From an uncultured Rhodospirillales bacterium (GTDB lineage: Bacteria; Pseudomonadota; Alphaproteobacteria; Azospirillales; Azospirillaceae), in the NCBI GenBank assembly GCA_903931735.1, contig CAIZDL010000062.1, positions 1-64,000 on the forward strand: a stretch of 64,000 nt of DNA, given 5' to 3'. The notes beneath the pieces are model-generated. The model was not told the origin of the DNA. It made no database searches and worked only from the letters and a program-made list of their open reading frames with translations. Below, in pieces: positions 43,958-52,023 of this stretch. The stretch's first letter is position 1, and each line of letters starts with the position of its first letter. The translations under genes and the position numbers were made by a program.

Positions 43958-46921
43958 TTACTCGGCGCCGCCTTCGTTGGTCGACCACTCCTCGACCCGC
44001 GCCAGGTGGGTGTAGTCGTTGAAGCGCGGGGCGTGGCGTGGCCGGGGCAGAGCGCGGTAGGGAGTTGCCGGGTCATCGAAGGTCCAGATCAGGGCCTCCA
44101 GGCCTTGGTGTGCTTCGCGCGCCAAATCGCTGGCGGTTCCTCGCACCGGCTTTTCTTCCCCCGGCGGGTCGCCGCCGCCAAGGCGCCAATAGGCCAGCTC
44201 CGTCACGGTGGCGGGGCCAAGGCCGTCAAATCCGCCCGATTCGGCCAGCGCCGCCTCCAGTGCCATTTGGGGCGAAAGCCCAAGGGCGATGTCGCCGGGG
44301 CTGGGCAGGGTGCCGGTTTTATAATCGATGATACTAAGCCCGCCGGTTTGTAACCGGTCGATTCGGTCGGCCTTGGCGGTGAGGGTGAAGGGGCCGGCGC
44401 GGCCATCAAATTCCATCCGCCCCAAAACTTCGGTTGCAAGCGGCAGGCTGTGGGGCCGGCGCCCCCGTTCCATCGCCACAAACCAGTGAGCGACGCGCTC
44501 GAACCGCGGCCACCAAAAGGCCCAAACCTCGGGCCGGGCCAGCATGTTGCCGAAGGCGTCGCGGCCGTGCTGAAGCAACAGGTCCACCGCATTGGCCGGC
44601 AGCGCGGTGGGCCACTCCTTAATAAAGTGGTCGAGCGCTTTGTGGATGAACTGACCGCGTTCGGCGGCGCCGGGGTCGGCTGCAATCGGCTCCAGCGCCC
44701 GCAGCTTCAGCACATGGCGAGCGTAAATGATGTAGGGGTCGCGCATCCAGGCTTCAATCTCGGTCACCGCCAGTTTGCGGGGGCGGGCCGAAACCGGCGG
44801 GCGCGGCTCGGGCGCGCTCACCGGGCGCACGAAGTCGGGCTCGTCCAGGCCGCGCGCCCAGGCCAGCCATTGGGGGGCCTCTTGTTCAATGTGCCGGTCG
44901 AGGTTCAGCGCGCGAAGCACGGTTTCCAGCCGCGATAGCCAGCGCGATGGCACCGTGGGCGCCCCTTCCACCCGCACGGCGCGGGTCAACACCACCTCGG
45001 GCGCGGTGGCGGCTTGGGCAAAATCGTGCGCTGAAAGGCCAATCGAGCGCTCGGGCGCCGGCAGCCCAAAGGTCTTGCGCATCGGCCGCGAAAGCCACGG
45101 GTCGGGCGCGGGCTCGGCTGGCCAGCCGCCTTCGTTGAGCCCCGAAAGGACCATCAGGTCGACGTGCTGAAGCCGCGCTTCCAGCGGCCCGAGAATCGCC
45201 AGCCGGGGGTGATGGCCAAAGCGGGGCCGAACCACCCGCCCCTTCATCAACGCCTCAAACAATCCGGGATAGTCGCGGGCCGGGACGGCGGGAAAGTCGC
45301 GCGCCGCGCTCAGCAGATCGTTGATCAGCGCTGCCGCTGTTTCGCCGTCGTCATGCCGCCATAAACGCTCGGCGCCGCTCATCTCGGTGGTGCGGGCCAT
45401 GGCTTCGGCAAAGGCGATGTGGGCACGCAAAAAATCGGCGAAGGGTGCTCCGCTCGGCTGCCGTGCCAGAGCCAAAAACGGCGCGGCGTCGGCGCCCAAC
45501 CGCTCGACCCCGGCCACCAGCTCGGCAGAGAAGCGGGTTTCGGCAACGGCGGTGAGGCCGGCGAGCAGGCCTTCAATCCCCTCCGCCGGGCGCGGGCCGC
45601 GCAGCACCGCCTTTTCCAGGCCACGGGTAAAGGCGTGGCAGCCGCTGGGGGTGGTGCCGGCAGTGGTGAGCGGGTGTTTGAACAGCGCCAACAACGCCAC
45701 CGGGGCAAACCGTGCTTCAAGCGCGCCGGCGCACAGGTTGAGGAAACTGCCCGCTGCGGTGTCGGCCAGAGGCTGTCCGCCCGAGTCGTTGACCTTGATC
45801 TCCCACCGGCTGAGGGCAGTGGCCACCCGGCGCGCGAGGGTGCGGTCGGGCGTGACCAGGGCTGCCGAGCGTTCGGGTGTTTCGAGAGCGTGGCGCAACA
45901 GCATCGCCACCACCTCGGCCTCGTCTTGGGCGGTTGGGCAATCGATGCGGGTGAGGCCGGCGAGGGCCGAGCCATCCAATCCCTCCAGCGCCCGCCAATG
46001 GTCGGTGGTGGCGGCCGGGCGCAACACTTCGGCGATCAGGCGCGCGCGGGCGCCTCGCTCTGGCTGCACCCCCGGACGCCAGGGCGCGACCTTGCTGCGC
46101 GGCAGGTGGAGTCGTTCCAGTAACCGGGCCAGCGTGTGTTGGGGGTGGGCTTCGTCGGCGCTGATCGCCTCCCAGCCGGCTTCATCGGTGGTGGTATCGA
46201 GGCCGGGCAGCACCAACATGCCCTGGGGCAGCCCCGCGATCACCTCCAGCAGCGCGCCGGTCGCGGGGATTGAGCCGGTGGAGCCGGCGGCAATCACCGG
46301 CCCCGAGGGCGGGCGGTCGCGCCACGCGGCGGCTTGGGCCGCCAGCACCCGGTTGCGTCGGGCGGCGGCGTCGATTGCGCCCTCTTCGGCCAAAATTTCG
46401 GGCCATTGCTGGGTAAGGATGGTGAGAAAGCACAGCGTCAATTGCCAGTGGTGGGCATAATCTTCCGGCACCAGCCCGTTGAGGGCGGAAAAGCTCAGGC
46501 CCTCGGTTTCGACCTGATCCAGCAGGTGCGTAAGATCGGCGGCGAGGCGCACCGCCTGGGGCGCGGTTGCGGCCATATTGGGGGCAGCAAGAACGAACCG
46601 GGTTAGCAACAACCGCCGCCGCAGCTCGTTAATCGCCGGGGGCAGATCGAGTGCGCCGGCCAGCGCCGGGAGTTCTTCCAGCGTCAACCCCAGCTCCTCG
46701 GCGTCGAGGTCGCCCAGCGGGGCCATGCCGGGCAGCAACAGGGGCTTGCCATCGGTTTGGCGGAGAAACGCTTCCCGCAGCGAGCGGCAGGCGCGCCGGG
46801 TGGGCAACAACACCGTAACTCCGGCCAGCACCAACGGGTCGGTTCCGAAACGAGAGAGTATCCCCGTGGCTAGTTCATCAACGAACGAGAAGCCGGCCGG
46901 AATCGTGTAAACACTCGTCAT
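43958..46921 (-). CDS. addB: Double-strand break repair protein AddB
   Basis: 987 residues from ATG 46921, overlapping the murU end by 44 bp. The N-terminus begins VYTIPAGFSFVDELATG, as in alphaproteobacterial AddB, then VLLPTRRACRSLREAFL. The C-terminal nuclease has the PD-(D/E)xK signature ADRIDRL...LSIIDYKTG. AddB works with the helicase-nuclease AddA to resect DNA ends at Chi-like sites. AddA usually follows immediately; here the gene ends against two convergent small exported genes, and no addA is in the window. Confidence 0.9.
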   Translation of the reverse strand: MTSVYTIPAGFSFVDELATGILSRFGTDPLVLAGVTVLLPTRRACRSLREAFLRQTDGKPLLLPGMAPLGDLDAEELGLTLEELPALAGALDLPPAINELRRRLLLTRFVLAAPNMAATAPQAVRLAADLTHLLDQVETEGLSFSALNGLVPEDYAHHWQLTLCFLTILTQQWPEILAEEGAIDAAARRNRVLAAQAAAWRDRPPSGPVIAAGSTGSIPATGALLEVIAGLPQGMLVLPGLDTTTDEAGWEAISADEAHPQHTLARLLERLHLPRSKVAPWRPGVQPERGARARLIAEVLRPAATTDHWRALEGLDGSALAGLTRIDCPTAQDEAEVVAMLLRHALETPERSAALVTPDRTLARRVATALSRWEIKVNDSGGQPLADTAAGSFLNLCAGALEARFAPVALLALFKHPLTTAGTTPSGCHAFTRGLEKAVLRGPRPAEGIEGLLAGLTAVAETRFSAELVAGVERLGADAAPFLALARQPSGAPFADFLRAHIAFAEAMARTTEMSGAERLWRHDDGETAAALINDLLSAARDFPAVPARDYPGLFEALMKGRVVRPRFGHHPRLAILGPLEARLQHVDLMVLSGLNEGGWPAEPAPDPWLSRPMRKTFGLPAPERSIGLSAHDFAQAATAPEVVLTRAVRVEGAPTVPSRWLSRLETVLRALNLDRHIEQEAPQWLAWARGLDEPDFVRPVSAPEPRPPVSARPRKLAVTEIEAWMRDPYIIYARHVLKLRALEPIAADPGAAERGQFIHKALDHFIKEWPTALPANAVDLLLQHGRDAFGNMLARPEVWAFWWPRFERVAHWFVAMERGRRPHSLPLATEVLGRMEFDGRAGPFTLTAKADRIDRLQTGGLSIIDYKTGTLPSPGDIALGLSPQMALEAALAESGGFDGLGPATVTELAYWRLGGGDPPGEEKPVRGTASDLAREAHQGLEALIWTFDDPATPYRALPRPRHAPRFNDYTHLARVEEWSTNEGGAE

Positions 46922-47636
46922 GGCGGTCGAACCAATCGTTGGTGGCTTGGAGGGCTTCGGGCGTGCCGACGTGGAACCACTCGCCATCGTGGACGACGCC
47001 TTGAAGGCGCCCGGTCCGCAGCGCCCGGTCCCAAACCAAGTTGGTTGAAAACGCCCCCTCGGGGGTGTCGGCAAAGAGGCGCGGCGAGATGATCTGTACG
47101 CCCGAAAAAACGTAAGGCGCGGCGTTGCCTTTGCCGGGGCGGGCCAGCCGGCCATCTATTTCGATATCGAAATCACCCTGGCCGTGATAGCCGTGCGCGC
47201 GCTCGGTCGGCATGATCAGCAACAGCGCGTCCATGGTGGCTTCGTTCCAGGCGCCGACCAATCGTCGGATGGCCTGCTCTTTGCCATCGAGCCACAAAAT
47301 ATCGGCGTTGGCGGATAGAAAGGGCCGGGAGCCCAAATGCGCCAGCGCGAGCTTGATCCCGCCCCCGGTTTCCAGTGGACTGGGCTCGGGAGAAAGGATG
47401 ATGGTGGGCTGGGTGCGCCGGCTAAGGTGATCTGCGATCATTTCGCCAAGGTAACAATAATTCACCACCGCCGTGGTCAGCCCGGCCGCCGCGATCCGGT
47501 TGAGCGCGTGGTCAAGCAGGGTGATACCGGCCACGGTCAGTAGTGGCTTTGGCCGGGTCAGGGTCAGCGGTCGCATCCGCACCCCAAGGCCGGCAGCCAG
47601 GACCATTGCATGGGTAATCGGCGAGCGCTCGGTCAT
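46878..47636 (-). CDS. murU: Nucleotidyltransferase, likely MurNAc-alpha-1-phosphate uridylyltransferase
   Basis: 252 residues. The sugar-nucleotidyltransferase signature VLAAGLGVRMRPLTLTRPKPLL opens the protein, and NADILW supplies the metal-binding Asp. In Pseudomonas the pair AmgK-MurU recycles MurNAc to UDP-MurNAc, bypassing de novo synthesis. The same pair is found here, overlapping by 4 bp. Assignment rests on this context, since the fold alone would also fit glucose-1-phosphate transferases. Confidence 0.8.
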   Translation of the reverse strand: MTERSPITHAMVLAAGLGVRMRPLTLTRPKPLLTVAGITLLDHALNRIAAAGLTTAVVNYCYLGEMIADHLSRRTQPTIILSPEPSPLETGGGIKLALAHLGSRPFLSANADILWLDGKEQAIRRLVGAWNEATMDALLLIMPTERAHGYHGQGDFDIEIDGRLARPGKGNAAPYVFSGVQIISPRLFADTPEGAFSTNLVWDRALRTGRLQGVVHDGEWFHVGTPEALQATNDWFDRHDECLHDSGRLLVR

Positions 47637-48631
47637 CGTTCCGTATCCGTAATTAGTATTGCACGGCGAGCTGGCGGGAGGTGGTGGTTAAACCAGCCGG
47701 CAACCGGCGCCAACTCCGGCTGGGCGAGGTGGCGGTCAAGATAGCACCAGAGCCGGGTCACATGCTGAAGATAGCCCCGCTTGCCGGCGCGGGCGAGGCG
47801 TAAAAAAACGGCAATCACCCGAGTATGGCGAATAGCGGCGAGCACCGTCCCCGCCACCAGAAACGTCGAGCGGTCGAGGGCGGGAAATGCTGCGAGATAA
47901 AACGCGATAACCTCACGCGCCAAATCTTCGGGCAGATCGCGCCGGGCGTCTTCCACCAGCGACACGAGGTCGTAGGCCGCTGGGCCGCTGCCGGCGTCTT
48001 GAAAGTCCAACAAGCCGCAGGCGGCGGCGCCGGGCCGCTCGGGCAGGTGCATGAGGTTGCCGGCGTGGTAGTCGCGCAGCAAAAGCGAGGTCGGGCCAGC
48101 CAGCGCCAGTGGCATCACCGCCCGCCACGCGGCTTCGAACTCCAGGCGAACCGCGTCGTTGCCGGGGAATATCATGTCTGGTAGCAACGCCACCTGAGCG
48201 AGGAAGGCCGCGCTGTCGAACACCGGCAGCCCGGCGGTATCGATGGCGCTGCGGTGCAGGGTGATCAACGCGAGCGTGGCCAGCCGATAAAGCGGTGCCG
48301 GCGCCGCCCCGCGATCGAGCGCGCCGGTAAATGTTTCGGCCCCGAAATCTTCCTGCAAAAGCAGCCCCGCATCGGCGTCGACCGCGATAATTTTTGGTAC
48401 GGATAGCCCGAGTGGGGCCAGCCGTTGGGCGATGGCGACAAATGGCACCAGCTCCCGCGTCGGGTCGGGCGCCTGCATCAAAATCAGCGATGGCCCGGTT
48501 TGGGGTGTAATCCGTTGGTAACGGCGGCACGAGGCGTCGCCGGCCAGCGGGTGACGGGGGGCGGTTTCTAAGCCGAAGGGCGCGAGGAAGGCGGCCACCC
48601 GGTTCGGGTCGGCGCATGGTGGCCGGGTCAT
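47633..48631 (-). CDS. amgK: Anomeric MurNAc/GlcNAc kinase-like phosphotransferase
   Basis: 332 residues of the aminoglycoside phosphotransferase fold. Catalytic-loop motif LLLRDYHAGNLM and metal-binding LLDFQDAGSGPAAYDLVSL are intact. It is expected to phosphorylate the anomeric position of MurNAc for MurU. It overlaps both tsaE and murU by 4-bp ATGA junctions, so the four genes tsaE-amgK-murU-addB form one operon. Confidence 0.8.
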   Translation of the reverse strand: MTRPPCADPNRVAAFLAPFGLETAPRHPLAGDASCRRYQRITPQTGPSLILMQAPDPTRELVPFVAIAQRLAPLGLSVPKIIAVDADAGLLLQEDFGAETFTGALDRGAAPAPLYRLATLALITLHRSAIDTAGLPVFDSAAFLAQVALLPDMIFPGNDAVRLEFEAAWRAVMPLALAGPTSLLLRDYHAGNLMHLPERPGAAACGLLDFQDAGSGPAAYDLVSLVEDARRDLPEDLAREVIAFYLAAFPALDRSTFLVAGTVLAAIRHTRVIAVFLRLARAGKRGYLQHVTRLWCYLDRHLAQPELAPVAGWFNHHLPPARRAILITDTER

Positions 48632-49119
48632 GCGGGGAGACTTTCGCAGCGGTTATACCAGTGTTTACCGTAAGTTAGTACGGCAGTGCGGGACGAGGGG
48701 CCGGTCACGGCGAGGGTAAGCTCAAGGCGGTCGGCCGGGGCGAGCGGACCGAGCCGGTCGGGCCATTCCACCAGCACGATGGCGGTGCCGATGGCCTCGT
48801 CCCAGCCCAGTTCCAGCATTTCATCGGGGCAGCACAGGCGGTAAAGGTCAAAGTGCCAGACGGCACCGCTGGGCGTGTCGTAAGTTTGAACTAGCGTAAA
48901 GGTCGGGCTTGGCACTTCCTCATCGGGGTCGGCGGTAAGGGCGCGGATCACCGCGCGGGCAAGGGTGGTCTTGCCGGCGCCAAGGTCGCCGCCGAGGCTT
49001 ACCACGTCTCCCGGGAGCAGCACGCGGGCGAGTGCGGACGCAAGCCGCTCGGTCGCCTCCTGGCTGGGCAGGGCGATGGTGCGGGTGAAAGCGGGCGGGC
49101 TCGGTGGGGGCAGGGGCAT
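48628..49119 (-). CDS. tsaE: tRNA t6A biosynthesis ATPase TsaE
   Basis: 163 residues from ATG 49119; the longer track ORF extends through a tandem repeat and is not supported. Walker A is GGDLGAGKTTLARAVI, and PSPTFTLVQTY, WHFDLYRL and VLVEWPDRLG are family motifs. TsaE drives the TsaB-TsaD cycle that makes threonylcarbamoyladenosine at position 37 of ANN-decoding tRNAs. It is first in the operon with amgK, murU and addB. Confidence 0.93.
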   Translation of the reverse strand: MPLPPPSPPAFTRTIALPSQEATERLASALARVLLPGDVVSLGGDLGAGKTTLARAVIRALTADPDEEVPSPTFTLVQTYDTPSGAVWHFDLYRLCCPDEMLELGWDEAIGTAIVLVEWPDRLGPLAPADRLELTLAVTGPSSRTAVLTYGKHWYNRCESLPA

Positions 49120-49180
49120 GGCTGGGCCAAACTCGAAAGCATCGAGAGCCGAGTGTCGTTGATCCGAAGCTCGGGAACAA

Positions 49181-49255
49181 GGGCTTAGCGGACTGGGGCT
49201 TAGCGGATTGGGGCTTAGCGGATTGGGGCTTAGCGGATCGGGGCTTAGCGGATTG
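49181..49255. repeat. Minisatellite, 5 x 15 bp
   Basis: Five head-to-tail copies of GGGCTTAGCGGATTG with only two base changes, in the divergent region between tsaE and the DUF4159 gene. The unit is a multiple of three, so the array stays open in several frames, which explains the spurious ORF extensions there. Confidence 0.95.
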
Positions 49256-49332
49256 GGCCTTCGCCGATTCGGGGGTTGGCCTCTGCCGGCCCTTGGGTTA
49301 AAACGGGCCTCCTGTCGCCTGTGGGTGCCTTT

Positions 49333-52023
49333 ATGCTGACCTTGGGTCCGCTCGCCTTTCTGACACCCTGGATGCTGGGCGCCGTGGTACTGCTCCCGGG
49401 GATATGGTGGTTGGTGCGGCTCATCCCGCCCGCACCCCGGCACCTGCGCTTTCCCGCGCTTTGGTTGCTGCGATTATCGACAACGCCGGAAGAAACGCCG
49501 GCCCACACCCCTTTGTGGCTGTTGGCGATGCGGCTCGCCATCGCGGTGCTGTTGATTGGCGCGTTGGCCGGGCCGGTTTGGCATCCGGGGGCGGCGTTGC
49601 CGGGGACTGGCCCGCTGGTGCTGGTCATCGACGATGGCTGGTCGGCCGCGCCGGGCTGGCCGGCTGTTATGCGGGTCCTGGGCGGGCTGTTGACCAGAGC
49701 CGAGCGCGAAGGGCGGGGGCTGGTGATTGCCACCACCGCCGTCCCGCTGGTGGTGGCCGGGCCGATGCCGGCGGTCGAGGCCCGCGCCCGGCTCCTGGGG
49801 CTGGAGCCTAAGCCTTGGCCCACCGACCGGCGGGCAACGGTGGCGGCGCTTCAGGCGTTGGCGCTTCCCGGCGCCCATAGCGGCTTTTGGTTGACCGATG
49901 GGCTGGCCGATAGCGGCGCTGCGGGGCTGGTCGATTGGTTTCGGCATTCGGGCGGCCGGCTTGAGGTGCTGGCGCCGACGCAATCGCCGCTTCTGCTGAT
50001 GCCGCCAGCGGCCGACGGGCCAGAGCTGGCCATTCCGGTCGCGCGTGCGCCCGGCGCTGCCGAGCGGTTGGTGACGGTCCGGTTGCTGGCCGGCGACGGG
50101 CGGGTGCTGGCGCGGGATGGGGTGCGGTTGGCAGCGGGTGCGGTTGCTGGGCGGGTGGTGTTCGACTTGCCGTCGGAGCTGCGCAATCAGGCGGTTCGGG
50201 CCAGCCTTGAAGGTGAGGCCGGGGCTGGGGCCACGGTGCTGCTCGATGAGCGCTGGCGCAGGCGTCCGGTTGGGTTGGTGGATGGCCGGGGCGAAAGCGC
50301 GCCCCAGCCTTTGCTCAGCGATCTCCACTATCTCGAACAGGCGTTGGTGCCGATTGCCGAAGTTCGGCGCGGGTCGCTGAAGGATTTGTTGGGCAGCCAG
50401 CGCGCGGTGTTGATCCTCGCCGATGTTGGTGCGCTCGGGGCCGAGGAGACGGCCTTGCTGGCGCAATGGGTAACCCGGGGGGGTTTGCTGCTGCGGTTTG
50501 CCGGGCCCCGAATGGCGGCGGTGTCCGATAGTTTGCTGCCGGTGCGGTTGCGGCCGGGCGGGCGGGTGCTTGGCGGGGCCTTAACCTGGGAAAAGCCCGC
50601 CGGATTGGCGCCCTTTGACGCGGGCAGCCCGTTTGCCGGGCTCGCGGTGCCGGCCGACGTGACGGTGAGCCGGCAGGTATTGGCCGAGCCCGGCCCAGAG
50701 ACCGCCGCGCGCACGTGGGCGCGGCTGGCCGATGGCACGCCGTTGGTCAGCGGGGAGCGGCGCGGCGCGGGTGCGCTGGTGCTGGTCCACACCACCGCCG
50801 GGCCGGAGTGGTCGAACCTTGCGCTCTCGGGCCTCTATATCGATATGTTGCGCCGCTTGGTGGCGTTGAGCGCGGGCGTGGCCGGTGACGGCGGTGAAGG
50901 GCTGTTGCAGCCGCTCGAAACACTCGATGGTCTTGGCCGGCTGGGCGAACCGCCGGCCACCGCGCGGGCATTGGAGGGCGCAGGCGGGGGGGGCGGCGAG
51001 GCGGGCGGGCCAAAAAAGGCGGACGGGGTTGGACCCACGCACCCGCCGGGCTTTTATGGCACCTCGCTTGCCCGGAACGCGCTGAATCTTGGGGCGAGCG
51101 GCCTTGGTTTAAAGCCGTTGCAGCTTCCCCCCGGGGTGGCCGTGGCGGGCTATGCCGGGGCGGAGGGCGAGACTGGTCTTGCGGCGGCGTTGTTGCTGGC
51201 GGCGCTGGTGCTGGCGCTGGCCGATATGCTGGTTGGGTTGCGGCTGCGTGGGCTGGCCGGGGTTGCGCTGGCGGTGATGATGGCCGCAGGCTCCGCCTTT
51301 GCCGCCCCGCTCGATGTTCCCGCCGAGGCCGATGTCACCGCCCCGCCCGATGTCACCGCCGAAGCTGCGATGCGGACATGGCTCGCCTATGTTCAAACTG
51401 GCAACGCTGCGCTTGACGATACCAGCCGGGCCGGGCTGGAGGGGCTGGCGCAGGTGTTGTCGCGGCGGACGGCGGTTGATGTTGGCGGCGTTACCGCGGT
51501 ATCGGTGGACCAGAGCGACCTTGCGGTGTTCCCCCTGCTTTATTGGCGGGTGCCGCCGCGCCCGGCGCCGTTATCGGGCGAGGCGGTGCGCCGGGTGGAG
51601 GATTATCTCCGTCAGGGCGGCTTGATCGTTTTCGACGGGCCGGATGTGACGGCGTTGCGGGTCGTGACCGACGGGTTGGACTTGCCGCCGCTGAGCTTGG
51701 TGACCGCCGACCATGTGTTGACCCGCGCGTTTTATCTTCTCACCGATTTTCCCGGCCGCGTTGGCACGGGTGAAGTGTGGGTGGCGGCGGGGCGCGAAAC
51801 GCTGCTCGATGGCGTATCGTCAGTGGTGGTGGGCGGCAATGACTGGGCGGGAGCCTGGGCGATCGACGATCAGGGGCGGCCGGTGAACGCTATGCCCGGG
51901 GGCGAACGTCAACGCGAGATGGCGTATCGGTTTGGCGTCAATCTGGTGATGTATGCACTCACCGGCAACTATAAGGCGGATCAGGTTCATGTGCCTGCGA
52001 TCCTCGAAAGGTTGGGGCGATGA
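49333..52023 (+). CDS. DUF4159-type membrane protein with BatA-like N-terminus
   Basis: 896 residues from ATG 49333. An N-terminal BatA-like segment has two membrane helices (LTPWMLGAVVLLPGIWWLVRL; LLAMRLAIAVLLIGALAGP) and a vWA-like region lacking a full MIDAS. A central domain has ILADVGALGAEETALLAQWV. After further helices (LAAALLLAALVLALADML) comes the DUF4159 domain (SDLAVFPLLYWRVPP...GEAVRRVEDYLRQGGLIVFDGP). It is probably inner-membrane with large periplasmic parts. It usually stands behind a MoxR ATPase and a DUF58 protein, which are not here. The next gene overlaps by 4 bp. Confidence 0.82.
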   Translation: MLTLGPLAFLTPWMLGAVVLLPGIWWLVRLIPPAPRHLRFPALWLLRLSTTPEETPAHTPLWLLAMRLAIAVLLIGALAGPVWHPGAALPGTGPLVLVIDDGWSAAPGWPAVMRVLGGLLTRAEREGRGLVIATTAVPLVVAGPMPAVEARARLLGLEPKPWPTDRRATVAALQALALPGAHSGFWLTDGLADSGAAGLVDWFRHSGGRLEVLAPTQSPLLLMPPAADGPELAIPVARAPGAAERLVTVRLLAGDGRVLARDGVRLAAGAVAGRVVFDLPSELRNQAVRASLEGEAGAGATVLLDERWRRRPVGLVDGRGESAPQPLLSDLHYLEQALVPIAEVRRGSLKDLLGSQRAVLILADVGALGAEETALLAQWVTRGGLLLRFAGPRMAAVSDSLLPVRLRPGGRVLGGALTWEKPAGLAPFDAGSPFAGLAVPADVTVSRQVLAEPGPETAARTWARLADGTPLVSGERRGAGALVLVHTTAGPEWSNLALSGLYIDMLRRLVALSAGVAGDGGEGLLQPLETLDGLGRLGEPPATARALEGAGGGGGEAGGPKKADGVGPTHPPGFYGTSLARNALNLGASGLGLKPLQLPPGVAVAGYAGAEGETGLAAALLLAALVLALADMLVGLRLRGLAGVALAVMMAAGSAFAAPLDVPAEADVTAPPDVTAEAAMRTWLAYVQTGNAALDDTSRAGLEGLAQVLSRRTAVDVGGVTAVSVDQSDLAVFPLLYWRVPPRPAPLSGEAVRRVEDYLRQGGLIVFDGPDVTALRVVTDGLDLPPLSLVTADHVLTRAFYLLTDFPGRVGTGEVWVAAGRETLLDGVSSVVVGGNDWAGAWAIDDQGRPVNAMPGGERQREMAYRFGVNLVMYALTGNYKADQVHVPAILERLGR

